Shown piece by piece: positions 26,942-38,803 of a stretch of DNA of 49,592 nucleotides. The stretch covers positions 1 through 49,592 of the forward strand of contig JAODBM010000040.1 of assembly GCA_025463985.1 (NCBI GenBank). Direction: 5' to 3'. The notes under the pieces were generated by a model. It was given only the letters and a program-made list of their open reading frames with translations. It did no database searches and was not told the DNA's origin. Position numbers and translations under genes: made by a program. The DNA is from Acidimicrobiales bacterium. Lineage in GTDB: Bacteria; Actinomycetota; Acidimicrobiia; Acidimicrobiales; Iamiaceae. Within the stretch, counting starts at the first letter, position 1, and each line of letters starts with the position of its first letter.

Positions 26942-27011
26942 GCGAAGCAGGTGAGGTGAGGCGCCGCGCTGTAAGCGGCCGCCCCGCCGTCCCGTCCCCT
27001 CACCTGTTCGC
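26942..27011 (+). promoter_or_regulatory. Strong two-level RNA-fold element before the aquaporin
   Basis: The arms GCGAAGCAGGTGAGG (26942-26956) and CCTCACCTGTTCGC (26998-27011) form 14 pairs with a single bulged G. Inside, GGCGCCGC and GCGGCCGCC flank a GCTGTAA loop and form a second stem with one bulged base. It lies 25 bases after the LLM gene and 66 bases before a small ORF that leads into the aquaporin. It is either a terminator or a leader regulatory RNA; I do not recognise a known riboswitch class. Confidence 0.6.
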
Positions 27012-27077
27012 TCCCTGACGGCCGACCGCTGCTCGGGCCCGGACACCGCCCGCCCCGCCACGCAACGGAGTCCGCCC

Positions 27078-27245
27078 ATGGCCGCCCGAACCCGAACCGT
27101 CCTCGACGTGGCCGTGCCGGCCCGCCCGGAGACCGAGGCGGTGCCGCCGGCTGGTGTCGGCGGGAGGATGGAGCCGCCGGCGCCGGCGCTGCCGAGGCGG
27201 CCTCGGCGCTGGACGGTCGGTCCCTCCGCGGCCAACCGGGCGTGA
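27078..27245 (+). CDS. Small ORF coupled to the aquaporin
   Basis: This 55-residue frame starts at ATG 27078 after CGGAG (27066-27070, 7-base spacing). Its stop overlaps the aquaporin GTG (GTGA at 27242). The peptide is Pro/Arg-rich and not recognised. The aquaporin start has no Shine-Dalgarno of its own, so translation through this frame could deliver ribosomes to it. It might be a leader peptide or chance. Confidence 0.4.
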   Translation: MAARTRTVLDVAVPARPETEAVPPAGVGGRMEPPAPALPRRPRRWTVGPSAANRA

Positions 27246-28012
27246 CGGTGGATCTCCAGCTGGCCCGCCGCGCCACGTCGGAGGCCGTGGGGACCGCGCT
27301 GCTGGTCGCCATCGTCGTCGGTTCGGGCACCTTCGCGGCCCGGCTGTCACCCCACGACGTGGGCCTGCAGCTGCTCGAGTTCTCGATGGCCACCGGCGCC
27401 GGGCTGATGGCGCTCATCCTGGCGTTCGGTCCGGTCTCGGGCGCCCACCTCAACCCGGTGGTGACGCTCGCGGATCGCATCTTGGGCGGGATCAGCGGGC
27501 GTGATGCCGGCGTGTACGTGGCCGCGCAGGTCGTGGGCGGTGCCGTCGGTGCCGTGATCGCCAACCTCATGTTCGGTCTGCCGGCGGTGACCATGGCCAC
27601 CCAGGCCCGGTCGTCGGGCGCGCTCTGGCTGGGCGAGGCCGTCGCCACCTTCGGGCTGCTGTTCGTGATCCTCGGCGTGATCCGCTCGGGTCGCACCACG
27701 CTCGTGCCGTTCGCGGTCGGGGGCTACCTCGCCGCGGCCCACTTCTTCACCTCCTCGGCCTGCTACGCCAACCCGGCGGTGGTCCTCGCGTGCGCGCTGA
27801 GCGACACGTTCGCCGGGGTGCGGCCGTCGTCGGTGGCGCCGTACGTGGCGGCCGAGCTCGCCGGGGGGCTCGCGGCGGTCGCGCTCGCCCGCTTCCTGCA
27901 CCCGGACCTCGACGCAGGGGACCTCGTCGTGCCGGCCGTGCCGGCCGTGCCGGCCGTGCCGATCGTGACCGCGCTGCCCGTCGCGCCGAGCATCTCGACC
28001 GAACATGGCTGA
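27242..28012 (+). CDS. MIP/aquaporin family channel
   Basis: This 256-residue protein has six membrane helices and the two half-helix motifs, HLNPVV (Asn-Pro-Val instead of NPA) near residue 67 and YANPAVV near 177. The first part, EAVGTALLVAIVVGSGTFAARL, is typical. MIP proteins conduct water, glycerol or metalloids, and a related group is found in arsenic operons, but no ars gene is seen here. The C-terminus carries an unusual VPAVPAVPAVP run encoded by 9-base tandem repeats (about 27930-27962). The GTG start lies in the overlap with a small upstream ORF. Confidence 0.9.
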   Translation: MTVDLQLARRATSEAVGTALLVAIVVGSGTFAARLSPHDVGLQLLEFSMATGAGLMALILAFGPVSGAHLNPVVTLADRILGGISGRDAGVYVAAQVVGGAVGAVIANLMFGLPAVTMATQARSSGALWLGEAVATFGLLFVILGVIRSGRTTLVPFAVGGYLAAAHFFTSSACYANPAVVLACALSDTFAGVRPSSVAPYVAAELAGGLAAVALARFLHPDLDAGDLVVPAVPAVPAVPIVTALPVAPSISTEHG

Positions 28013-28164
28013 GCCGGGCGCCAGTCGAGGCCTGCTCGCCGCGCACGGCTCGCGGGCGGGCGGCGACCCGTCGTTTCCGAGCGCGGCAACCGCGGTACAT
28101 AGCGGCCCGCGCCTGGCCAGCGCCGATCGTAGGCGGGCGTCGGGAACGACCGGAGGTGAGGACG

Positions 28165-28785
28165 ATGAAGCGCAGAACGCTCGACCTGACGTTCGCTGTC
28201 GCCGGTCTGGTCCTCGCCGTGCTCGTGGTGTCGCTGGGCCTGGTGCTCCGGCACGAGGCCGTGTTCACCAAGCACTACGTGCAGGACCAGCTCGCGCAGC
28301 AGCGGATCACCTTCACGCCGGTCGCGCAGCTGGCCCCCGACGAGCGGCGCGCCGCATGCCTGATCACCAACGCGGGCCGGCCGCTCGTCACCGGCAAGCA
28401 GGCCGAGTGCTATGCGAACCGGTACATCGGCCATCACGTCGGCCAGATCAACGCGGGCCAGACCTACGCCCAGACCCAGGTCGCGGCGCTGGCGCTGGGT
28501 GCTCGAGCGGATGGGGCCCGGGCGGCGGGCGACCCCGCGGCCCCGCAGCTCGCCGGCCAGGCCGCGGCGCTGCGCCGCAAGGGCACGCTGCTCTTCGAGG
28601 GCGAGACCACGCGCGGCCTGCTGCTCACGTCCTATGGCTTCAGCATCCTGGGCGAGCGGGCGGCGCTCGCGGCGCGCGTCTGCTTCGTCCTGGGCGCGGT
28701 CGTGCTCGCCGCCTCGCTCAGCCTGCTGGTGCACGCGCTCGGGTCCCGGCCTCTCGCCAGCGCCGGCGCACCGCCACCGGCATAG
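28165..28785 (+). CDS. Two-TM hypothetical membrane protein
   Basis: This 206-residue protein has an N-terminal helix (about 9-30), an extracytoplasmic region of about 145 residues and a C-terminal helix (about 178-197). The middle region includes [36 protein letters not shown] and [10 protein letters not shown] with two Cys residues. I have no firm family name. The ATG has a near-perfect Shine-Dalgarno (GGAGGTGAGG). It lies between the aquaporin and gcvP on the same strand, but the link is unclear. Confidence 0.7.
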   Translation: MKRRTLDLTFAVAGLVLAVLVVSLGLVLRHEAVFTKHYVQDQLAQQRITFTPVAQLAPDERRAACLITNAGRPLVTGKQAECYANRYIGHHVGQINAGQTYAQTQVAALALGARADGARAAGDPAAPQLAGQAAALRRKGTLLFEGETTRGLLLTSYGFSILGERAALAARVCFVLGAVVLAASLSLLVHALGSRPLASAGAPPPA

Positions 28786-28825
28786 TCGCCGGGCCGCGAC
28801 CGCGGCACCACCCCGGGCGGCGGGC

Positions 28826-31852
<3,027 letters not shown>

Positions 31853-31861
31853 GGCAACCCG

Positions 31862-32713
31862 GTGGAGCGCAGCGTGCTGAGGCTGGTGTGCCCTGACGAC
31901 TCGGGGATCGTGCTGGCGGTCGCCACGTGGGTCGCCGGCGTCGGCGGCAACATCGTCGACGCCAGCCAGACGAGCGACACCGCCAACGGCCTGTTCCTGC
32001 AGCGCGTCGAGCTCTCGCACCCGCAGCCGGCCGCCCAGCTGCGCTGCTCGTTCGCAGCCGTGGCCGACCGGTGGACCATGACCTGGGCGCTCGACGCGCC
32101 GCACGCCACCGCGCGCTTGGCGGTTCTCGTGTCCCGGACCGGGCACTGCCTCTCGGACCTGCTGGGCCGCTGCGCCTTGGGCGACCTTCCGGGCACCGTC
32201 GAGCTGGTCGTGAGCGACGTCGGCGACCTCGCGCCCACCGCCGCTCACTTCGAGGTGCCCTACCGACACCGCCCGATCGATGCGGCCCGCGTCGAGGGGC
32301 GGGCCGAGCAGGAGGCGGCGGTGCTCGCGGACCTGCGCGCGCTGAGCCCGGACCTCGTGGTGCTGGCCCGCTACATGCGGGTGCTCTCGCCGGCGTACTG
32401 CGAGGAGTTCGGCGCCCGGACCATCAACATCCACCACTCGTTCCTGCCCGCGTTCCGCGGCGCGGACGCGTACCGGCAGGCGTGGGAGCGGGGCGTCAAG
32501 CTGATCGGCGCTACCGCGCACTACGTCACCGCCGACCTCGACGAGGGGCCGATCATCGCCCAGGACGTCGCCCGCCTGACCCGCGGCGACGGGCCGGTGA
32601 GCATGGCCCGGCGGGGCCGCGACCTCGAGGCGACCGTGCTGGCGACGGCGGTGCGGGCCCACCTCGAGCACCGCGTCATCTCGTACGCGGGCCGCACCGT
32701 CGTGTTCGACTGA
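31862..32713 (+). CDS. purU: Formyltetrahydrofolate deformylase
   Basis: This 283-residue protein has an N-terminal ACT domain (LRLVCPDDSGIVLAVATWVA) and a C-terminal formyltransferase domain with INIHHSFLPAFRGADAY and TADLDEGPIIAQDV. These carry the Asn, His and Asp residues used by the family. PurU hydrolyses 10-formyl-THF to THF and formate, and in known cases balances one-carbon units from glycine cleavage. GTG 31862 follows the gcvP stop by 9 bases. Cotranscription with gcvP is therefore likely and functionally sensible. Confidence 0.93.
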   Translation: MERSVLRLVCPDDSGIVLAVATWVAGVGGNIVDASQTSDTANGLFLQRVELSHPQPAAQLRCSFAAVADRWTMTWALDAPHATARLAVLVSRTGHCLSDLLGRCALGDLPGTVELVVSDVGDLAPTAAHFEVPYRHRPIDAARVEGRAEQEAAVLADLRALSPDLVVLARYMRVLSPAYCEEFGARTINIHHSFLPAFRGADAYRQAWERGVKLIGATAHYVTADLDEGPIIAQDVARLTRGDGPVSMARRGRDLEATVLATAVRAHLEHRVISYAGRTVVFD

Positions 32714-32815
32714 CCGCGGGCGCGCGGCCTGGATGCCGGCAACGGGGTCGGCGCCGGGGCTGAGCGCAGGGCGACGCCCGTCGCTGGCGATTCGTGCACG
32801 TTCGGGCGACTCGAC

Positions 32816-32827
32816 GCGACATGTCGC
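32816..32827. promoter_or_regulatory. 12-bp perfect palindrome (GCGACATGTCGC) upstream of the BNR gene
   Basis: The palindrome lies 8 bases before a TATGCT (32836-32841) that could be a -10 box for the BNR protein gene. It would overlap the -35 region, a usual operator position. No regulator was found. Confidence 0.35.
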
Positions 32828-32942
32828 TTGAGTCCTATGCTCCGCGCCGAGCGATTCGTCGACCCGGTGACGTCCTGGCAGGGGCGTGCACCTGCAGCGG
32901 AGCGAGCGGCCACGCGGGCCGCCTCGAACGGGGGGTAGCACG

Positions 32943-35846
32943 ATGAAGACACGGTTCCTGGTGATCGGAATCGCGGTGGCGGCCATTGCGGCGGCGATCG
33001 CCATCTCGACGAGCGGAGGCGGCAGCACCAAGACCGCCGCCCCCGTCGCCAAGGCTGCGTCGTCGGCCGCGAGTGCCGTGGACCAGGAGCGTCAACGGGA
33101 GCAGGCGGCCGGCAAGCGCGAGCCGAAGGAGCCCGTGCACGAACGCTCGACGCCCGGCGGCCACGTCGCCGCCGCGGCCGCGGAGCAGACGGCTGATCGC
33201 GCCTACCCGAAGCCTTACGTGGAGACGAGCCGGGCCCTCGCGGCGAGCGCGGCGTACAACGGCGCCCCTGACCACCTCAACGCGTCCGACTTCAACGGCC
33301 AGAGCGGCCCGAACGGGGCTCGCCGGGGCTCGGTGCACACGCTCTGGAAGGAGCTCGGCCCGTACACGCCGAGCGTGCCGGGCGCGGTGACCTACACCGG
33401 CGCGCCGTCGATGGACTCAGGGCGCGTCACCGCTCTCGCCGTCGACCCGACCTGCGGCCAGAACGGCCGCTGCCGCGTGTGGGTGGCCGCCGCCGGTGGT
33501 GGCGTGTGGCGGACCGAGGACGGCACCGCGGCGCATCCGACGTGGGTGGGCAGCTCGTCCGGCATCGCCTCGCGAGCCGTCGGGTCGATCGTGGTCGACC
33601 CGACCGATCCCTCGGGCAACACGCTCTACGTCGGGACCGGCGAGCCCAACGGGTCGACCGACAGCGAGGCGGGCGTGGGGCTCTACCGGTCCACCGACGG
33701 CGGCCAGCATTGGAGCTGGGTCGAGGGCGCGTACCCCGTCTCGCACGACCGCTCGATCGGGTCCATCGCCGTCGACCCGACCAACGCCCGCCACATCTAC
33801 ATCGGCACCGACCTGGCCCGGCACGGCATGGCGTCCACCTATGGCGGGCGGCGCACGCCGCCGGGGGCGCCGACGCTCGGCCTCTACGAGTCGACCGACG
33901 GCGGCCAGTCCTTCAAGCTCGTCTTCTCGCGGCCGGGGAGCCCCAACCCGCCGGCGACGGGTGCGGACTTCTTCCAGGGTGGCGTCCACCAGATCGCCCT
34001 CGACCCGGCCCAGCCGGCGACCGTGTACCTCAGCATGTTCGGCTACGGCATCTGGCGGCGCTCGCCGGCGCTCGACGGCAACAGCGCGTTCCACCAGGTC
34101 TTCGTCACCCGCAACCCCAGCGACACGTTCGGCGACCGGACGGCGTTCGCGATCACCCGGTCGAAGGGCCACACCCGCATGTACGTGGGCGACTCGTCCG
34201 ATGACGACGCGATCAGCATCCTCTACCGCAACGACCATGCCGATCAGCCGGCGGCCGCGCTCGTGGCGGCCGGGGCCAACACCGCGGCCTGGCACCAGCT
34301 GTCGAACCCAACCAACGGCACGCCCGGCTACACCTCGTACAACTACTGCGAGGGCCAGTGCGGCTACGACGACCCGGTCTCGGTCGATCCGACCAACCCC
34401 GACATCGTGTGGCTCGGTGGCCAGATGGCCTACGGCGAGATCCCGGGGGCCGAGGGTGGCACCCCGCGGTCGAACGGCCGGGCCGTGGTGCGCTCGACGA
34501 ACGCCGGGGTGAGCTTCACCGACATGACGCAGGACGTCGGCACCCCGAAGCCGAACGGGCTGCACCCGGACATCCACGCGATCGTGTTCACGCCGACGGC
34601 GCCCGTGCGGGCCTTCATCGGCTCCGACGGTGGCGTCACGCGGATCGGCGACACGTTCGTCGACCACTCCTCGGTGTGCAGCTCCCGGGGCCTCGCCCCC
34701 GCCGACCTCCAGGACTGCCGGCGCTTCCTGGCGGCGATCCCCACGCACATCGCGCAGCTCAACGACGGCCTGCGCACGCTGCAGTTCCAGGGCGTCACGG
34801 CCAACCCGCAGCACCCGCTGACCGACGTGATCGGCGGCACGCAGGACAACGGCACTTGGGCCTACAGCGGCTCGCCGACGTGGATGGAGTCGATCGGCGG
34901 TGACGGCGGGCCCTCGGCTATCGATGTGACGACCGGAGTACGCCAGCACACCTACACGGGCACCACCGGCGACGTGAACTTCCACGGCTCGGACCCGAAC
35001 ACCTGGGACTACAACACGCAGCCGATGGACTTCTCGAACGAGGCGTCCGCCTTCTACTCACCGCTGATCGCCGACCCGAGGATCAGCGGCACCATGTTCG
35101 CCGGGATGCAGCACGTCTGGCGGACGAAGGACAACGGCGGGAACCAGGCGCAGCTCGACGCCCATTGCTACGACCGGAACCCGCTCGGCAACCTGCCGTC
35201 GGGCGATCACACGATCGTCTGCGGTGACTGGGTCGCCCTCGGCGCGGACCTGACCGACCCATCGTTCGGCGATCGCGCCGGCCAGTACGTCGTGCAGCTG
35301 GCCCGGGCTCCGAGCGACCACTCGACGCTGTGGGCCGCGACCCGCACGGGCCGGCTGTTCGTGTCGGCCAACGCCGACGCCGCCGATCCCACGAAGGTGA
35401 CGTTCCACCGCGTCGACACCGCCAGCACGCCCGGCCGCTTCATCTCGGGCATCACCGTCGACCCGACCAACCCGAACCACGCCTGGGTCTCGTACTCGGG
35501 CTACGACGCCTACACGCCGTCGACGCCGGGGCACGTCTTCGACGTGCGCTACGACCCGGGCACGAAGAAGGCCACCTTCACCAACATGTCGGCCAACATC
35601 GGCGACCAACCGGTGACCGACGTGGTCTTCGATCAGGCCACCGGCGACCTGTACGTCTCGACGGACTTCGGCGTGCTGCGCCGGGCGTCGGAGTCGCGTC
35701 GCTGGCACCGCGTCAACGGCGGGCTCCCGCCCGTGGCGGTCTACGACCTGGTCATCCCGCGCGGCGGCCGGGTGCTCTACGCCGCCACCCACGGCCGGGG
35801 CATCTACCGCCTCGACCTCCAGGATCCGCACAACAACAACAACTGA
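32943..35846 (+). CDS. Secreted BNR/sortilin-like beta-propeller protein
   Basis: This 967-residue protein begins with a signal or anchor sequence (VIGIAVAAIAAAIAI) and a low-complexity Lys/Ala/Glu-rich region of about 90 residues. The rest is a propeller with BNR-type Asp-boxes: STDGGQHWSWV near residue 250, STDGGQSFKLV near 317, RSTNAGVSFTD near 518 and a KDNGG near 730. The repeating VDPTNP elements mark each blade. Such proteins include xyloglucanases and photosystem-assembly-like or adhesion proteins; no catalytic residues can be assigned. The C-terminus ends in a run of Asn. A long GC-rich terminator follows. The start is ATG 32943. Confidence 0.82.
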   Translation: MKTRFLVIGIAVAAIAAAIAISTSGGGSTKTAAPVAKAASSAASAVDQERQREQAAGKREPKEPVHERSTPGGHVAAAAAEQTADRAYPKPYVETSRALAASAAYNGAPDHLNASDFNGQSGPNGARRGSVHTLWKELGPYTPSVPGAVTYTGAPSMDSGRVTALAVDPTCGQNGRCRVWVAAAGGGVWRTEDGTAAHPTWVGSSSGIASRAVGSIVVDPTDPSGNTLYVGTGEPNGSTDSEAGVGLYRSTDGGQHWSWVEGAYPVSHDRSIGSIAVDPTNARHIYIGTDLARHGMASTYGGRRTPPGAPTLGLYESTDGGQSFKLVFSRPGSPNPPATGADFFQGGVHQIALDPAQPATVYLSMFGYGIWRRSPALDGNSAFHQVFVTRNPSDTFGDRTAFAITRSKGHTRMYVGDSSDDDAISILYRNDHADQPAAALVAAGANTAAWHQLSNPTNGTPGYTSYNYCEGQCGYDDPVSVDPTNPDIVWLGGQMAYGEIPGAEGGTPRSNGRAVVRSTNAGVSFTDMTQDVGTPKPNGLHPDIHAIVFTPTAPVRAFIGSDGGVTRIGDTFVDHSSVCSSRGLAPADLQDCRRFLAAIPTHIAQLNDGLRTLQFQGVTANPQHPLTDVIGGTQDNGTWAYSGSPTWMESIGGDGGPSAIDVTTGVRQHTYTGTTGDVNFHGSDPNTWDYNTQPMDFSNEASAFYSPLIADPRISGTMFAGMQHVWRTKDNGGNQAQLDAHCYDRNPLGNLPSGDHTIVCGDWVALGADLTDPSFGDRAGQYVVQLARAPSDHSTLWAATRTGRLFVSANADAADPTKVTFHRVDTASTPGRFISGITVDPTNPNHAWVSYSGYDAYTPSTPGHVFDVRYDPGTKKATFTNMSANIGDQPVTDVVFDQATGDLYVSTDFGVLRRASESRRWHRVNGGLPPVAVYDLVIPRGGRVLYAATHGRGIYRLDLQDPHNNNN

Positions 35847-35853
35847 GCCCCGC

Positions 35854-35905
35854 CGAACCGGGTTGGGGTCGCGCCGTCCAGAGGGCGCGACCCCAGCCGG
35901 GTTCG
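35854..35905. terminator. Long GC-rich hairpin between BNR and VWA genes
   Basis: An 11-bp perfect inner stem GGGGTCGCGCC/GGCGCGACCCC with a short loop is extended by the outer arms CGAACCGG and CCGGGTTCG. It lies between convergent genes and could terminate both. Confidence 0.7.
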
Positions 35906-35939
35906 TGGGATCCGGTGCCGGCCTGCCGGCCCCTGACCG

Positions 35940-36899
35940 TCAGACGAGGCGGGGCGACCAGAGCATCGAGGTGCCGAGGGCGATCGTGAGGCAGATCGCC
36001 GCCGCCACCGCCAAGGCCAGCGTGAGCTCCTGCTGATCGACCGTGTGGCCGATGGTCGTGCCGATCCGGTCGTAGACGTTGGACAGCTGGGCGGCGGTGG
36101 TGGCCGTATAGGCCTGCCCACCGGAGATGGTCGAGACCCGGGCCATGCCGGCGGGATCGGCCGGCGCCTCGACGTTCTTGCCGTCGACGTTGATCGTGCC
36201 GGTGGTCGAGCCGTAGGCGATGGTGAACACCGGGATCTTCTGCTTGGCCGCGGCTTGGGCGGCGCTGTCGAGCGATCGGCCGACGTTGTTGCCGCCGTCG
36301 GCCAGCTGCACGATCGCCCGGTACGGCTTGGCGCCCGCCGGGCTGGCGTTGGTGGCGGTCTTGTCGGACTGGAGGACGTCGAGCGCGGTGAACAGGCCCT
36401 CGCCCGCGCTCGTGCCCTTGTCGGTCTGCAGCCCGTCGAGGGCCTGCAGCACCTTGTCCTTGTTGGTGGTGGGCGTGGCCCGGATGTGGCTGCGGTAGTC
36501 GAACGTGACCAGCCCGATGCGGTAGCCCGCGGGCGAGTCGCGGATGAACTTCTTGGCAGCGGCGACTGCGGCCTGCAGCCGGCTCGGCGCGACGTCGGTC
36601 GAGGTCATCGACTTGGAGATGTCGAGGGCCAGCACGACCACCGCCTCCTTGCGGGGGACCTCGACCGTGCTCGCGGGCCGGGCCAGACCGACGACGAGGG
36701 CCACGATCGCGAGCAGCAGGGTGGCGGCGCTGAGGTGGCGGCGCCAGCCGGCCCGCTTGGGCGCGGCGGCGGCGACCAGCGCGAGGTCCGGGTGGCGCAC
36801 CGCGTGGTGGCGCCGGCGGCGCTGCAGCGCGACGTAGGCGACGACGAGGGCGAGGCACGCGGCCAGGAGCCACAGGCGGCTGGGGGCGAGCAGGGTCAT
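35940..36899 (-). CDS. VWA-domain membrane protein (BatA-like), distal
   Basis: This 319-residue protein has two N-terminal membrane helices (about 8-25 and 56-74), an extracytoplasmic von Willebrand A domain and a C-terminal helix. The MIDAS motif is LDISKSMT (DxSxS, near residue 92), followed by TFDY and ADGGNN positions. It is the fourth gene of a MoxR-DUF58-VWA-VWA group. Such groups assemble or activate metal-binding or membrane complexes, but the target is unknown. The gap to the preceding VWA gene is 18 bases. Confidence 0.88.
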   Translation of the reverse strand: MTLLAPSRLWLLAACLALVVAYVALQRRRRHHAVRHPDLALVAAAAPKRAGWRRHLSAATLLLAIVALVVGLARPASTVEVPRKEAVVVLALDISKSMTSTDVAPSRLQAAVAAAKKFIRDSPAGYRIGLVTFDYRSHIRATPTTNKDKVLQALDGLQTDKGTSAGEGLFTALDVLQSDKTATNASPAGAKPYRAIVQLADGGNNVGRSLDSAAQAAAKQKIPVFTIAYGSTTGTINVDGKNVEAPADPAGMARVSTISGGQAYTATTAAQLSNVYDRIGTTIGHTVDQQELTLALAVAAAICLTIALGTSMLWSPRLV

Positions 36900-36917
36900 G
36901 GTCGGGTCCTCACCGGG

Positions 36918-37910
36918 TCACACCGCGCGGGCGGTCGAGAAGACGCCCACCGCGCTGCCGCCCACGAGCAGGATCAGGGCCACGCCGAGCAGCCCGCGAG
37001 TGACCTCGCGCGGCTGGGTCGTGTAGCCGATGGTGGTCTGGATGTTGGCGTAGACGCTCGACAGCTGGCCCGCGCTGGTGGCCTCGAAGTACTTGCCGCC
37101 GGTGATCCTGGCGACCTCGGACATCGTGGCCGTGTCGGCCGGAACGTCGACCACCTGGCCGTCGACGCTCACGGTGCCGTTGGGGGTGCCGTAGGCGATC
37201 GTCGAGATCGGGACGCCGGCCGCGGCCGCGTCCCGCGCCGCCTGGACCGTCGGGCGGCCCACGGTGGTGGTGCCGTCGGAGAGCAGCACGATGGCGGCGG
37301 GATGACCGCCGGCCTTGGCCGCGGCCTTGAGGTCGGTGCTCAGCGTGGCTCGGATGGCGTCGAGCGAGGTGTAGATGCCCTCACCGGCGGCGGTCGCCGG
37401 GCCGGGCCTGAGGGTCTGCGCGGCGCTGATCACCGCGCTGTGGTCGAGCGTCGGGGCCACGAGGAGGCGGGACGTGCCGTCGAAGGCCACGAGCCCGACG
37501 TGGATCCCGGTCGGGATGCCCTTGACGAACTTGGTCGCGCCGGTGATCGCGGCCTCGATCCGGCTCGGCGCGATGTCGGTCGCGGTCATGGACGCCGAGA
37601 CGTCGATGGCCAGCACCACCACGCCCTCTTTGCGGGGGATCCGCTCGGTCCGCGTCGGCTGCGCGAGGCCGACGAACAGCACGCCGAGGGCGGCCAGGCT
37701 GAACACGGGCGCCAGGTGGCGCTGCCAACCCGACCGGGTGGGCGCCACGAGGTGAGCCAGGCGCGGGTTGGTGTAGCGGGCGAGAGCGCGCCGCCGCTGC
37801 TGGTGGACGGCCACGTAGCCGGCCGCGAGCGCGACGAGCCCCACGAGCAGCCACAGCCGCCCCGGGTGCATGAACCCCGACGGCATGCTCAACGAGAAGA
37901 TGCCGCTCAT
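36918..37910 (-). CDS. VWA-domain membrane protein (BatA-like), proximal
   Basis: This 330-residue paralogue of the next gene has the same layout: an N-terminal helix, a short basic loop, a second helix, a VWA domain with MIDAS LAIDVSASMT and a C-terminal helix. The two probably arose by duplication and may form a heteromer. ATG 37910 overlaps the DUF58 stop (ATGA), so translation is coupled. The longer frame upstream to 37991 lies inside the DUF58 gene. Confidence 0.88.
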   Translation of the reverse strand: MSGIFSLSMPSGFMHPGRLWLLVGLVALAAGYVAVHQQRRRALARYTNPRLAHLVAPTRSGWQRHLAPVFSLAALGVLFVGLAQPTRTERIPRKEGVVVLAIDVSASMTATDIAPSRIEAAITGATKFVKGIPTGIHVGLVAFDGTSRLLVAPTLDHSAVISAAQTLRPGPATAAGEGIYTSLDAIRATLSTDLKAAAKAGGHPAAIVLLSDGTTTVGRPTVQAARDAAAAGVPISTIAYGTPNGTVSVDGQVVDVPADTATMSEVARITGGKYFEATSAGQLSSVYANIQTTIGYTTQPREVTRGLLGVALILLVGGSAVGVFSTARAV

Positions 37911-38803
37911 CGGCGACGTCTCCTCGCGGCCACGTAGTGCACGACGTCCTTGAGCCAGTCGCGGTCGGTGGAGACCTCGAGGTGGCGGCAACGGCTGGTG
38001 CGGATGCGCTGGCGGGTCAGCTCGCGCCGTTCCTGCGCCGCGGCGGCGTAGCGCTCGCGGAAGCGGCGGCTCGACGTCTGCACCTCGAGCCGCTGGCCGG
38101 TCTCGGGATCGACGAGGGTCAGCATCCCGACCGGCGGCAGCTCGTCCTCGCGGGGATCGGAGAGGTGGGCGACGACGACCTCGTGGCGGGCCGAGAGCAG
38201 GCGCAGCTCGGCCGGCCAGTCCGACGAGTCGAGGAGGTCCGACACGACGACGACCAGGCCGCGGCGCGTGGCGAGCAGCCGCACCCGGCGCAGCGCGGCC
38301 GCCAGCGATGCCTCGCCGCCCTCCGAGCGCGGCCGGCGGACCAGGCGGGTCGTGAGCCCCAGCACCGCCGAGCGGCCGGTGCGTGGCGGCACGACCCGCG
38401 TGCCCTCGCTGTCGAACACGAGCGCGGCGATGCGGTTGCCGGCGCGCGCGACGAGGAACCCGAACGCCGCGACCACGGAGATCGCGAGGTCGCGCTTCTC
38501 GTGGTCCGCGGTGCCGTAGTCGAGGCTCGCGCTGCCGTCGACGACGAACCAGGTCTCCAGCTCGCGGTCGGCGATGGGCGTGCGGACCTGGACCTCACCG
38601 GTCCGGGCGGTGAGGTTCCAGTCGATCCGCCGGACGTCGTCGCCCGGTTGGTACACCCGGCCGTCGCCGCCCTCGGTGCCCGCGCCCGGGACCAGCCCTT
38701 CGTGGTCGCCGTGGATCAACCCGTCCAGCTTGCGGTTGACGACGATCTCGAGCTGGCGCAGCGCGTGCTCGCTGTCGGCGATGGTGGCCTGGGCTCGGGT
38801 CAT
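37907..38803 (-). CDS. DUF58 family protein
   Basis: This 298-residue protein has the DUF58 core: LDGLIHGDHEGLVPGAG near residue 27, the conserved GDDVRRIDWNLTARTG near 54, and a VWA-like WFVVDGSASLDYG. No membrane helix is obvious. DUF58 proteins occur with MoxR ATPases. The ATG overlaps the moxR stop (ATGA), and the gene's own stop overlaps the next VWA gene's start. The three genes are therefore a tightly coupled unit. Confidence 0.9.
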   Translation of the reverse strand: MTRAQATIADSEHALRQLEIVVNRKLDGLIHGDHEGLVPGAGTEGGDGRVYQPGDDVRRIDWNLTARTGEVQVRTPIADRELETWFVVDGSASLDYGTADHEKRDLAISVVAAFGFLVARAGNRIAALVFDSEGTRVVPPRTGRSAVLGLTTRLVRRPRSEGGEASLAAALRRVRLLATRRGLVVVVSDLLDSSDWPAELRLLSARHEVVVAHLSDPREDELPPVGMLTLVDPETGQRLEVQTSSRRFRERYAAAAQERRELTRQRIRTSRCRHLEVSTDRDWLKDVVHYVAARRRRR

